Origin: CAVTPD01 sp963736575
GTDB lineage: Bacteria; Bacteroidota; Bacteroidia; Cytophagales; JAAEPT01
Direction: 5' to 3'
DNA: 64,000 nt
Assembly (NCBI GenBank): GCA_963736575.1
Contig: CAVTPD010000001.1
Location: 930,001 to 994,000, forward strand
The position numbers were made by a program, and so were the translations under genes. Under the pieces are notes generated by a model. That model was not told the origin of the DNA. It saw only the letters and a list, made by a program, of their open reading frames with translations, and did no database searches. Position 1 is the first letter of the stretch. Every line of letters starts with the position of its first letter. Below are positions 9,471 through 18,504 of this stretch, one piece after another.

Positions 9471-11306
9471 ATGTGCGGAATTGTAGCCTATGTAGGCCAA
9501 AGAGAAGCTTACCCAATATTAATAAAAGGATTAAAGCGATTAGAATATAGAGGTTACGATAGTGCCGGTATTTCCATAGTAAACAATGGCGTTAAAGTAT
9601 ATAAGAAACTTGGTAAAGTAGCTGCATTAGAGGAGTTCTGCCAAGTAGAAGATTTACACAGTACTATTGGTATTGGTCATACCCGTTGGGCAACCCATGG
9701 TGAACCAAGTGATGCCAATGCTCACCCGCATACTTCGGGCAATAAAAAACTATCCTTAGTACATAATGGTATTATCGAAAATTATGCTCAGCTAAAAAAT
9801 GAGCTCATCAAGAAAGGCCATGTGTTTGAATCGGAGACCGATACAGAGGTTTTAGTACATTTTATTGAAGATATTCAGATTAACAATAAATGCAATTTGG
9901 AAGAAGCAGTAAGAATTGCGCTAAAAAGAATTGTAGGGGCTTACGTAATTGTGATTATCAATGAAGACGAACCGGGAACCTTAATCGCGGCTCGTAAAGG
10001 AAGTCCATTGGTGATTGGTATTGGTAAAGGAGAACATTTCTTAGCTTCAGACGCTACGCCAATTATAGAATATACAGATCAGGTAGTGTATGTGAACGAT
10101 TACCAGATTGCCATTATAAAGGAAGATGAACTTATTCTGAAAAACATTTCTAACGAAATTCAGACACCGTATGTTCAGAAATTAGATTTGGAATTAGCCG
10201 CTATAGAAAAAAGTGGTTTCGAACATTTCATGTTGAAGGAAATTTTTGAACAGCCTAAAACAATTTACGACTGTTTAAGAGGTCGTTTAGATGCCGAAAA
10301 AGGAATAGTAAAATTAGGCGGTATCAATAAATACAAAGAAAATTTATTGAATGCAGACCGTATTTTAATCAGTTCTTGCGGAACGTCTTGGCATGCCGGT
10401 TTAGTAGCCGAATACATAATTGAAGAACTTTGCCGTATTCCGGTTGAAGTAGATTACGCTTCAGAGTTCAGATACAGAAACCCAATTATTAGAGAAAACG
10501 ATGTCTTGTTAGCCATTTCACAATCAGGTGAAACAGCCGACACGTTAGTAGCTATTGAAGCCGCTAAACAAAAAGGCGCAACCGTTTTTGGGGTTTGTAA
10601 TGTAGTAGGTTCTTCTATTGCTCGTACTTCTCATGAAGGGGTGTATACCCATGCGGGACCTGAAATTGGGGTAGCCAGTACCAAAGCCTATACCGCTCAA
10701 TTGGCCGTTTTAAGCTTAATTGCTTTAATGATAGCTCAAGAAAAAGGAACGGTAGATAAAGAGCGTTTACATCATTTAATGAGAGAATTGGCTGCTATTC
10801 CTCAGCGAGTAGAAGAAATTCTAGTTCAGAATGAAAAAATAAAAGAATTAGCCGCTAAGTACAAAGACGTTTCTTCTTGTCTTTTCTTAGGTAGAGGGTA
10901 TAACTTCCCAACCGCTTTAGAAGGCGCGCTTAAGCTGAAAGAAATCTCTTACATTCATGCAGAAGGTTACCCGGCTGCCGAAATGAAACATGGTCCTATT
11001 GCTTTAATTGAAGAAGGACTTCCGGTTATTATTGTAGCTACTAAAGATGAACATTACGAAAAAATAGTTTCTAATATTCAGGAAGTAAAAGCTAGAAAAG
11101 GAACCGTGATTGCCATTATTTCTGAAGGCGATGAAGAACTGAAAGAAATGGTAGACGATTACATTGAAGTACCCAATACCGATGAATTATTAATGCCTTT
11201 AGTGGCCGTTATTCCTTTGCAATTATTGTCTTATCACATTGGTGTTTTAAGAGGTTGTGATGTAGATCAGCCAAGAAACTTGGCGAAGTCGGTTACTGTA
11301 GAATAA
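9471..11306 (+). CDS. glmS: Glutamine-fructose-6-phosphate aminotransferase (isomerizing)
   Basis: Makes glucosamine-6-phosphate from fructose-6-phosphate and glutamine, the entry to peptidoglycan and LPS amino sugars. It has 611 aa, the normal length. The N-terminal Ntn glutaminase domain begins MCGIVAYVG, with Cys2 (Cys1 after Met removal) as nucleophile, and carries HTRWATHG. Two SIS domains follow, the first with SSCGTSWHAG and SQSGETADT, the second with GRGYNFPTALEGALK. The C-terminus ends DQPRNLAKSVTVE as in the family. Its own promoter lies directly behind the preceding terminator. The DUF4954 gene starts 5 bp after the stop and is likely co-transcribed. Confidence 0.97.
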   Translation: MCGIVAYVGQREAYPILIKGLKRLEYRGYDSAGISIVNNGVKVYKKLGKVAALEEFCQVEDLHSTIGIGHTRWATHGEPSDANAHPHTSGNKKLSLVHNGIIENYAQLKNELIKKGHVFESETDTEVLVHFIEDIQINNKCNLEEAVRIALKRIVGAYVIVIINEDEPGTLIAARKGSPLVIGIGKGEHFLASDATPIIEYTDQVVYVNDYQIAIIKEDELILKNISNEIQTPYVQKLDLELAAIEKSGFEHFMLKEIFEQPKTIYDCLRGRLDAEKGIVKLGGINKYKENLLNADRILISSCGTSWHAGLVAEYIIEELCRIPVEVDYASEFRYRNPIIRENDVLLAISQSGETADTLVAIEAAKQKGATVFGVCNVVGSSIARTSHEGVYTHAGPEIGVASTKAYTAQLAVLSLIALMIAQEKGTVDKERLHHLMRELAAIPQRVEEILVQNEKIKELAAKYKDVSSCLFLGRGYNFPTALEGALKLKEISYIHAEGYPAAEMKHGPIALIEEGLPVIIVATKDEHYEKIVSNIQEVKARKGTVIAIISEGDEELKEMVDDYIEVPNTDELLMPLVAVIPLQLLSYHIGVLRGCDVDQPRNLAKSVTVE

Positions 11307-11311
11307 TTTTT

Positions 11312-13526
11312 ATGAGCAATATTACCAAACGCCCCTTACATAAGTTAGGGTACGATTTTATAGATGAACGCTTCATCCCTAAAGGTCAAGACGAGTACTA
11401 CCTTAGGGATGAGTTTTTAGATAAAAACATACAATACAGAAGCTTAAAAGCGTATGAGATTGAAGTATTGGTTAAAAACGACAATGCTTCCGATAACTGG
11501 AATGCCATTAGCGTAACCGATAAGTTTGATCCCAATTTAGTAAAAGGCTGTAAGTTTTTTGGTAAAATTAGAATTGGGGCTTTAGAGCCTTTTCTTGTTA
11601 GAATACAGCGATATTCAGTTACAAGTTGGCTTGTACAACAGCACTATTGTTTCCTGTGATTTAGGAGATAATGTGGTAGTGAACAACGTAACGCATTTAG
11701 CACATTACATTATTGGTAACGAAAGCATTCTTCAAAATATTGATGAAATGACGGCTACCAATCGCGCTAAATTTGGGAACGGTATTCTTAAAGAAGAGGA
11801 AGACGAGTCTACCCGTATTTGGATAGAGCTTTGTAATGAAAACACAGGGCGTAAAGTCCTTCCTTTTGACGGAATGTTGGCTTCAGACGCATTCCTTTGG
11901 TCTAAATACCGAGATGATCTGGCCTTAATGGATAAGTTTACAGCGCTTACCGAAAAGATGTTCGATAAAAAAAGAGGACATTACGGTTATGTTGGTCAAC
12001 GAAATATCATTAAAAATTGTAAAATCATTAAAGACGTAAAAGTTGGTGATGATGCTTACATAAAAGGAGCCAATAAGCTTAAAAATCTAACCATAAGAAG
12101 CTCAAAAGAAGCCAAAACTCAAATTGGTGAAGGGGTAGAAATGGTCAACGGAATTATAGGTTTTGGTTGCCGTGCCTTTTATGGCGTAAAAGCTGTTCGG
12201 TTTATTATGGGTGCTCATTCCGGGTTAAAATACGGTGCCCGATTAATTAATTCGTTTTTAGGAAATAACTCCACTATTTCATGTTGTGAGGTTTTAAATA
12301 CTTTAATTTACCCCTCTCACGAACAACATCATAACAACTCGTTTTTATGTGCAGCCTTGGTTATGGGGCAAAGCAACATTGCTGCTGGGGCTACCATTGG
12401 TTCTAATCATAATTCTAGGGGCGCAGATGGTGAAATTATTGCCGGTAGAGGTTTTTGGCCAGGCTTGTGTACCAGTTTAAAGCACAATAGTAAATTTGCT
12501 TCTTTCACCTTAATTGCAAAAGGGGATTACCCTTCTGAAATTAACCTTCCGTTGCCGTTTTCTCTTTTAATGAATGACGAAACAGAAGGCAGGTTAAAAA
12601 TTATGCCGGCCTATTGGTTTCAGTATAATATGTATGCCTTGGCAAGAAACTCTTGGAAATACAAACAAAGAGACAAACGCCATCTTAAAATCAATAAACT
12701 AGAGTTTGACTATTTAGCACCAGATACGGCTTGTGAAATTGTTGAAGCAATGGCTTTATTAGAAATATGGACGGCTAAATCATTTCTAAAAGCTGCCAAT
12801 CCACAGAAATTAGATACGCTAAAAGAGCGAGGTTTAAAGCAGCTAGGAAAAGATCTTTTATTAAACCGAAGTGATGACCTAAAAGGTATTACAGTTTTTG
12901 CTGAAAAAATTGAAAATTCTAAGCGAGCAGTTGAAGTGCTAAAACCCGCCAATGCGTACAAATGGTATGGTGATTTAATTGGCTATTATGCGGCTAAAAA
13001 TTTAGTACGGTTTATAGAATTACATACTCTTTCTTCTTTTTCGGAATTAAAAGAACGATTGAAATATAGAGAGCCCGAAAGTTGGATAAATGTTGGTGGT
13101 CAACTAATACGAGAAACGGACTTAGAACATCTAAAAAGCGAAGTTAAAGAAGGAATCATTGACAGCTGGAGAAAAGTACATACACTTTATGAAAGTTTAG
13201 GAAGTCATTACGAAGACGATAAACTTTTTGATGCCTATTCTTCTTATTTAAGATTTAAGGAACTTACACCTACTATGTTTTCGGAAAAACACTTAGAAGA
13301 ATTGATTTACAGTTCGGTAGAAATGTCTAACCGTATGTCTGACTTGGTTTATGTTTCCCGTAGAAAAGATTACGAAAACGAATTTAGACTAATGACTTAT
13401 GCCAATACAGAAGAGCGTGATGCGGTAGTAGGTAAGTTAGAAGATAATGACTTCATACAAGTAGAGGCAGAAAGAGCCAAAAGCTATGAGGCTTCGTGCA
13501 ATCAGTTAATCAAAAATATTTTGTAG
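11312..13526 (+). CDS. DUF4954 family protein (one apparent frameshift near 11591)
   Basis: A Bacteroidota family of unknown function with a left-handed beta-helix of hexapeptide-type repeats, resembling sugar-nucleotide acyl- or uridylyltransferases. The sequence reads MSNITKRPLHKLGYD onward in one frame to about 11590, then continues in the +1 frame as LLEYSDIQLQVGLYNS to 13526. Removing one T from the CCTTTTC run at about 11589-11594 restores a single product of about 737 aa. Hexapeptide-like stretches lie in the middle third, and a helical C-terminal region follows. It sits 5 bp behind glmS, so a link with amino-sugar metabolism is plausible. Catalysis is unproven. Confidence 0.78.
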
Positions 13527-13628
13527 CTGGTGAACTATTTGTTAATAGTACAGGTTTAGGGTTTTGTAGATAGGGGGCGCTTCCTCTATTTTTTTATTTT
13601 GTGAATTGTAAAACTAAATTAACAAGCT

Positions 13629-13799
13629 ATGAAAAAGTTATTCTTATTATTTGCGTTAACCGGTTCTTTGTTTTTTTTAAACTCTTGTGAAGAGAAAACT
13701 ACAGGAGAAAAAGTAGAAGATGATATGGAAGAAGTAGGTGACGATATTGAAGACGGAGCCGAAGAAATGGGTGATGATATTAAAGATGCTACTAACTAA
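13629..13799 (+). CDS. Small acidic lipoprotein
   Basis: A 56-aa product with a lipoprotein signal peptide: MKKLFLLFALTGSLFF, then LNSC as lipobox with the cysteine at position 19. The mature part is a short, strongly acidic helix with three near-repeats of the type EEVGDDIEDG / EEMGDDIKDA. The size and layout recall entericidin-like or CsbD-like small proteins, but no firm family can be given. It is a single gene ended by a strong terminator at 13821. Confidence 0.7.
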   Translation: MKKLFLLFALTGSLFFLNSCEEKTTGEKVEDDMEEVGDDIEDGAEEMGDDIKDATN

Positions 13800-13820
13800 T
13801 AGTTAGATAAATTAATAATG

Positions 13821-13853
13821 AAAAGAGGCAGTGATTTCACTGCCTCTTTTTTT
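13821..13853 (+). terminator. Strong terminator, probably bidirectional
   Basis: Perfect stem AAAAGAGGCAGTGA / TCACTGCCTCTTTT with a 2-nt core loop and T run. A-rich on its 5' side, so it may also serve the converging ABC permease gene. Confidence 0.88.
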
Positions 13854-13903
13854 ATGCTTTTTTAAGGTTGCAAACCTTACGTGAAAATAGCTGAGCATTA
13901 TAC

Positions 13904-15148
13904 TCACTTGGGTTTAATCCATTTTAATAAAGTTCTGTAACCAATTTTTCCACTAAACTGAAGAATGCCTTTTCGGTATACTTTAGAGGCGGCATAAATA
14001 GCTGCAGCAATAAATATCCAAATACTCAGAATCGAAATAATTACATCGGGTAGAATTTCAGAAATATCTTTTGCTACACTTATACGGGCCATCATAGCCA
14101 GCGGAGAAGTTAAGGGAAAATATGAAAATGCTTTTGCCAAAGGCGAAAACGGAGCATCTATAATCTGACCTAAAAACACAAAGGTTAAAAGGAGTGGTGC
14201 GGTAATAGGGAAAATGAATTGCTGTGTTTCGGTGTCTTGGTCCGAAGCGGCGCCAACAATAGTGAAAAGCGAAGCATAGAGTAAATAGGCACTTACAAAA
14301 TAGAACAGAAACAAACCAAAGATGAATACTAAGGGTAATTGCTGAAAACCATTAACTAAGTAACTGAATTCTAAAGCCGTACTTAGTTCGGGATTGTTGG
14401 CCATAGCAGAGTTTACATTCAGGTTTTTAAGTGCCTCAAAATCGAAAACACCTGCTACCGTATAATAAATAAGCAAATAGAAAATTATCCAAATAGAAAA
14501 CTGAATAAGGCTTAAAGATCCTATTCCTAAGATTTTACCAATCATTAGTTTCCAAGGTTTTACAATGCATAATAAAACTTCATAAATCCGATTGGTTTTT
14601 TCTTCAATAACACCTTTCATTACTTGCATTCCGTATAAGAAAATAAAGAAATAGATAAAAATAGGCAGTAAAAGCGCTAAGGTTTGTCTTATTTCATCTG
14701 TTTTATCGGTTTTTTGGATTAATTGTGTATTAAACGTGACTTTTTTGTCTGTTAATTTGGTAAGAATGTGGTTTTCTACTTGCTTTTTAGTGTTTTCTAT
14801 AACAGAAAAAGCAGGTTTTTTAGAAATAATTTCAAGATTATCCCGTGTATTCCAGTTATTGGGGATTAAAACCAGTTGTTCTTTTTCTGAAGATAAAAAG
14901 AGCGATTTGGCACTTTCTGCATCAATGTTCCAGACATCAAATTCAGACGTTTTATTGTTGAAGTAAATCTTGTTGGGATCGTTTATGACAACGGTTTTTT
15001 CGCTAGCCGTTCCAACTCCGTTTATCCAAAGCGGAACCACAGAAATAAACAGAAAAAACACCGGTCCTAAAAGGGTGCTTATAATAAAAGATTTCTTCCG
15101 AATTCGTGTTTTTAACTCGCGCACTATAATGCTTCCTAACTGTCTCAC
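13904..15148 (-). CDS. ABC transporter permease (ABC-2/NatB type)
   Basis: Membrane subunit of an ABC exporter; 414 aa. One TM segment near residues 20-45 is followed by an extracytoplasmic stretch of about 120 residues and then five or six TM segments, as in NatB/ABC-2 permeases. The motif GVIEEKTNRIYEVLLC is the conserved cytoplasmic signature of this type. It starts with GTG, overlapping the stop of the ATPase gene as GTGA, so the pair is translationally coupled. The exported substrate (sodium, drug or lipid) cannot be told. Confidence 0.85.
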   Translation of the reverse strand: MRQLGSIIVRELKTRIRKKSFIISTLLGPVFFLFISVVPLWINGVGTASEKTVVINDPNKIYFNNKTSEFDVWNIDAESAKSLFLSSEKEQLVLIPNNWNTRDNLEIISKKPAFSVIENTKKQVENHILTKLTDKKVTFNTQLIQKTDKTDEIRQTLALLLPIFIYFFIFLYGMQVMKGVIEEKTNRIYEVLLCIVKPWKLMIGKILGIGSLSLIQFSIWIIFYLLIYYTVAGVFDFEALKNLNVNSAMANNPELSTALEFSYLVNGFQQLPLVFIFGLFLFYFVSAYLLYASLFTIVGAASDQDTETQQFIFPITAPLLLTFVFLGQIIDAPFSPLAKAFSYFPLTSPLAMMARISVAKDISEILPDVIISILSIWIFIAAAIYAASKVYRKGILQFSGKIGYRTLLKWIKPK

Positions 15149-16038
15149 TTCGAATTCAGTTTTATAAATATTTCTTGTAAGGTACTTTGCTGTTCCTGAA
15201 AAGAAAGGATTTTTTCTCCTTCTTTTAGTTCTTGAATGTGCTGGTAAATGTCTTCTAATTGCCCATTAAACATCCAGTTGTAACGGTTGTTTTCTTTCTT
15301 TTTCAGACTGAAGTTTTTTACTTCTTCCATACTGAAATTGCTTTGCACAACATAACTTTTAATGCCGTGTTTGTCTTTTATAGCTTGTTTTAAACCAGCG
15401 TCTAATAATTTACCAGAGTTTACAAAAGCCACATGCGAACACAGTTCTTCTACCGATTCCATACGGTGCGAGGAAAATAAAATGGTTTTCCCTTCGGTAT
15501 GAAAAGCCTTAATTTCTTTCTTTAGGATCTCTTCGTTAATAGGGTCGAACCCCGAAAATGGTTCATCTAAAATCAACAGTTCTGGGTTGTGTAAAACAGC
15601 CGCAATAAACTGTACTTTTTGCTGATTCCCTTTGCTTAGGTTTTGTATAAGCTCTTTTCTTTTTTCTTCTAACTGAAAAGAACTTAACCAACGTTCTATT
15701 TGGGTTTTAACTTCGTTTTTATTCAGTTGACGGATGCTGCCTATGTATTTCAAATATTCTTCTACGTACATTTTTTGGTATAAGCCGCGCTCTTCGGGCA
15801 AATAACCAATGCGGTTTAAATCTTCGGTAGAAAGTTTTTTTCCACCTAAAATAATTTCTCCCGTAGTGGTTTTATTGATAAGTGTAATTAGACGTAAAAG
15901 ACTGGTTTTCCCCGCTCCGTTAGGGCCTAAGAGTCCAAAAACAGCATTTTTAGGGATTTCTAAACTGAAATCTTTCAGTACATGAAAGTCCCCGTACCAT
16001 TTGTTTACTTCTTTAATGTGTAGAAAAGTATCTGACAT
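15145..16038 (-). CDS. ABC transporter ATP-binding protein
   Basis: ATPase partner of the ABC-2 permease; 297 aa when started at MSDTFLHI (16038). Walker A is GPNGAGKTSLLRL, the signature is LSKGNQQKVQ, Walker B is LLILDEPFSG, and the H-loop is LFSSHRM. A C-terminal extension of about 80 residues is typical of NatA/drug-export type ATPases. The frame stays open upstream to 16173, but that extension would run into RNase P RNA, so the internal ATG is chosen. Confidence 0.92.
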   Translation of the reverse strand: MSDTFLHIKEVNKWYGDFHVLKDFSLEIPKNAVFGLLGPNGAGKTSLLRLITLINKTTTGEIILGGKKLSTEDLNRIGYLPEERGLYQKMYVEEYLKYIGSIRQLNKNEVKTQIERWLSSFQLEEKRKELIQNLSKGNQQKVQFIAAVLHNPELLILDEPFSGFDPINEEILKKEIKAFHTEGKTILFSSHRMESVEELCSHVAFVNSGKLLDAGLKQAIKDKHGIKSYVVQSNFSMEEVKNFSLKKKENNRYNWMFNGQLEDIYQHIQELKEGEKILSFQEQQSTLQEIFIKLNSK

Positions 16039-16094
16039 AAGCCGTAAAGATAAGCGAAGCAAAATAAAAATGCGGAAAGCAGAAAAGGGATTCG

Positions 16095-16102
16095 TATTTT
16101 CG
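16095..16102 (+). promoter_or_regulatory. Possible -7 box of rnpB
   Basis: TATTTTCG differs from TAnnTTTG at one base and lies 4 nt before the first paired base of RNase P RNA. No clear -33 element was found. Confidence 0.35.
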
Positions 16103-16105
16103 CAG

Positions 16106-16513
16106 TCGGTGGATGGCCTTATCGCTTCCCGATTAATCGGGAGGAGGAAAGTCCGGGCAACATAGAGCACCATACTTCCTAACGGGAAGGGTCCCGTCCC
16201 GATAACTATCGGGACGGGATACAGCTAGTGCCACAGAAAATAACCGCCTCCCCCGATAATTATCGGGGTGGGGTAAGGGTGAAAAGGTGAGGTAAGAGCT
16301 CACCAGTTCCTTTGGTGACAAGGGAAGCTGGGTAAACCTTATGGGTTGAAAGACTAAATAGGTCCTGTTACCTCTTCGGAGGCAGAGGTTGCTCGCTTCT
16401 GGTTTGACAGGATGGGTAAGTTGATAGAGGTGTCGGGTGACTGGCATCCTAGAGAAATGATAAGGACCCTACTTCGGTAGGGTACAGAACCCGGCTTACA
16501 AGTCCACCGATTT
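16106..16513 (+). ncRNA. rnpB: RNase P RNA, class A
   Basis: The ribozyme that trims tRNA 5' ends. The 5' TCGGTGGA pairs with the 3' GTCCACCGA (helix P1). The universally conserved segments GAGGAAAGTCCGGGC, CACAGAAAATAACCGCC, GGTAAGGGTGAAAAGGTG and ATGATAAGGACC...ACAGAACCCGGCTTAC are all present in order, about 408 nt in all. Three hairpins (at about 16127-16144, 16189-16219 and 16248-16273) carry CCCGAT...ATCGGG palindromes as stem extensions. A T run at 16511-16517 closes the transcript. It lies divergently from the ABC exporter genes. Confidence 0.96.
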
Positions 16514-16519
16514 TTTTAA

Positions 16520-16598
16520 GTCTTTCTTAGGGAAAGCTTGTGCCGATCAATTGCGGTAGTGGGCTTTTCGAAGAAAAGTTCGGAAGGGGTAAAACCAT
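16520..16598 (+). ncRNA. Putative structured RNA element, copy 2
   Basis: Second copy of the element at 6063. The blocks GGTAGTGGGCTTTTC and GAAAAGTTCGGAAGGGG are unchanged. The loop is different (about ATCAATT), while changes in the 5' arms (CCTTCC to CTTTCT, AAAGCC to AAAGCT) turn G-C into G-U pairs and keep the stems. It starts about 10 nt after the end of RNase P RNA and lies upstream of the umuD promoter. It might be processed from read-through of rnpB, or be a separate small RNA or a mobile palindromic element. Confidence 0.5.
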
Positions 16599-16634
16599 AA
16601 ATAATTTATTTATGAAAAGCTATCGCTAACTTTA
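16597..16634 (+). promoter_or_regulatory. umuDC promoter with palindromic candidate operator
   Basis: A 17-bp palindrome with arms ATAAATAA / TTATTTAT lies at 16597-16613, 13 bp before a TAACTTTA -7-like box at 16627-16634; the umuD ATG is at 16652. The palindrome covers the -33 region, the place expected for a damage-response repressor. Which repressor binds is not known. Confidence 0.4.
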
Positions 16635-16651
16635 AAAATCAATCAGCAAGT

Positions 16652-17104
16652 ATGGCTCAACTCAAAAATATACACCGTTCCCAAAACTTAGATTTTTATG
16701 CGTTGTCTGCAGAAACTGAAGTGAGCATACCGTATTCAGGAGCCTTGATCAATGCCGGATTTCCTTCGCCAGCAGAGGATTTTATGGAAGGCGCTATTGA
16801 TTTGAATAAATCTTTAATACAGAATCCGGAAACTACCTTTTGTGCCAGAGCACGTGGCGAGTCCATGAAAGACATTGGCATCTTTTCGGGTGATTTATTG
16901 ATTATAGATAAAAGTTTAGAGCCAGCACATAATAAAATAGCGGTCTGTTTTATTGACGGCGAATTTACCGTAAAACGCATAAAGGTTTCGCAAGGTTTGG
17001 TTTGGTTAGTGGCCGAAAACCCGGCGTTTAAACCCATTAAAATCACCGAAGAAAACGATTTTATTGTGTGGGGAATTGTGGTTCATGTTATAAAAAGTTT
17101 CTGA
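16652..17104 (+). CDS. umuD: UmuD-like S24 peptidase (polymerase V accessory)
   Basis: LexA/UmuD-fold protein of 150 aa that self-cleaves with activated RecA and then forms the translesion polymerase with UmuC. Cleavage would be at A35-G36 (LINAGFPSPAED). The catalytic Ser is S71 in ARGESMKD and the Lys is K108 in GEFTVKRI. It has no DNA-binding HTH, which sets it apart from LexA. Its stop overlaps the umuC start (TGATG), so the two are coupled. Confidence 0.93.
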   Translation: MAQLKNIHRSQNLDFYALSAETEVSIPYSGALINAGFPSPAEDFMEGAIDLNKSLIQNPETTFCARARGESMKDIGIFSGDLLIIDKSLEPAHNKIAVCFIDGEFTVKRIKVSQGLVWLVAENPAFKPIKITEENDFIVWGIVVHVIKSF

Positions 17105-18366
17105 TGTTTGCGCTGGTCGATTGTAATAATTTCTACGCTTCTTGTGAACGGGTTTTTAGACCAGACCTGAACCATAAACCTATTGCCATACTTTCTAACA
17201 ACGATGGTTGTGTGATTGCCCGCAGCAACGAAGCCAAAGCTTTAGGAATACCCATGGGCGCCCCAGCCTTCAAATACGAGCAAGAATTTAAAGCGAAAGG
17301 CATACACGTTTTCTCTTCTAATTATCCGCTTTACGGCGATATGAGCAGACGCGTGATGAACTTATTAAAAACCTACACACCCGATGTAGAAGTCTACAGC
17401 ATAGACGAAGCTTTTCTAAAATTTGAAGGTTTTAAACAACAGTATGACTTACGGACTTACGGCGAAGAAATCCGTTACAAAGTAAGCAAAGGAACGGGTA
17501 TCCCTGTTTCTATAGGGATTGCGCCCACCAAAGCTTTGGCCAAAGTAGCCAACCGGATTGCCAAAAAGTTTCCAAAAGAAACCAAAGGCTGTTACGTAAT
17601 GGATACCGATGAATTACGCATAAAAGCTTTAAAATGGCTGTCTATTGAAGACGTTTGGGGTATTGGGAGGAAACAACGCGTAAAACTGGAAAAAGAAGGG
17701 GTAAAGAAAGCTTATGATTTTACTCAATTACCGGACGATTGGGTGAGTAGAAATCTTTCGGTAGTGGGCTTGCGCTTAAAACGAGAACTAGAAGGTGTTT
17801 CGGTTTTAAGTTTAGAAGAAATTGTACCCAAAAGGAACATTGCTACTACGCGTTCTTTCGATTATGATTATACCGATTACAAATACATCGAAGAACGCAT
17901 TGCTACCTTTGCTTCCAGTTGTGGCGAAAAACTACGTCGGCAAAAGTCGGCTTGTAATGCCGTGCTGGTTTTTTTGCGTACAAACCGACATAAAGAAGAG
18001 TTTAAACAGTCTAGCGAAAGCATGGTGATTCAGTTGCCTTTTTCATCTAACTCTACCATAGATTTAGTGAAAGCGGCTACTAAAGCATTTTCATTGATTT
18101 ATAAGAAGGATTACCATTACAAAAAAGCAGGCGTAATGGCGCTAGATGTAGTGCCCGAAAACCCACACCAAACCGTACTTTTTGGAGACCGGAATCCAAA
18201 ACATACGCAATTGATGCACGTAATGGATCGGATTAATAATTCGGTGGGGGATTACAAAGTGAAATTCGCCATTCAGGATTTGCAAAAGACCTGGAAGATG
18301 CGCCAGGAAAGACTTTCACCACGGTATACAACCCGATTAAGTGAGGTGATAGAGGTGAGGTTGTGA
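17104..18366 (+). CDS. umuC: Y-family DNA polymerase UmuC
   Basis: Error-prone lesion-bypass polymerase subunit; 420 aa when started at the ATG overlapping the umuD stop (MFALVDCNNFYASCERVF). The palm contains the metal-binding aspartate in ALVDCN and the YSIDEAFL motif. LSNNDGCVIARSNEAK and the HhH region (LSIEDVWGIGRKQRVKLEKEG) are typical for UmuC. The little-finger domain and the DUF4113 tail (KTWKMRQERLSPRYTTR) complete it. Induction by DNA damage is expected from the family and would act on the promoter before umuD. Confidence 0.95.
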   Translation: MFALVDCNNFYASCERVFRPDLNHKPIAILSNNDGCVIARSNEAKALGIPMGAPAFKYEQEFKAKGIHVFSSNYPLYGDMSRRVMNLLKTYTPDVEVYSIDEAFLKFEGFKQQYDLRTYGEEIRYKVSKGTGIPVSIGIAPTKALAKVANRIAKKFPKETKGCYVMDTDELRIKALKWLSIEDVWGIGRKQRVKLEKEGVKKAYDFTQLPDDWVSRNLSVVGLRLKRELEGVSVLSLEEIVPKRNIATTRSFDYDYTDYKYIEERIATFASSCGEKLRRQKSACNAVLVFLRTNRHKEEFKQSSESMVIQLPFSSNSTIDLVKAATKAFSLIYKKDYHYKKAGVMALDVVPENPHQTVLFGDRNPKHTQLMHVMDRINNSVGDYKVKFAIQDLQKTWKMRQERLSPRYTTRLSEVIEVRL

Positions 18367-18504
18367 TTTTTAATGTGTTAAAAGTGCTTTTTTTATTAGT
18401 GATTGGGCTAAATATTATAGGTAAACATGGTTGTTTTTAGATCAAACTATTTGTTTTTATAAACTCATTATATAGTTTTATTTTTTTTCACTAAATGTTT
18501 AAAC

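Noticed and set aside
16039..16173. N-terminal extension of the ABC ATPase to 16173
   Set aside because: It would overlap RNase P RNA and adds non-family sequence; the ATG at 16038 gives a normal N-terminus.
16133..16447. 104-codon reading frame on the minus strand opposite rnpB
   Set aside because: It is antisense to a structured RNA and has no protein-like features.
17750..17775. A third copy of the RNA element in umuC
   Set aside because: Only the short string CGGTAGTGGGCTT is shared; no stem or flanking similarity.
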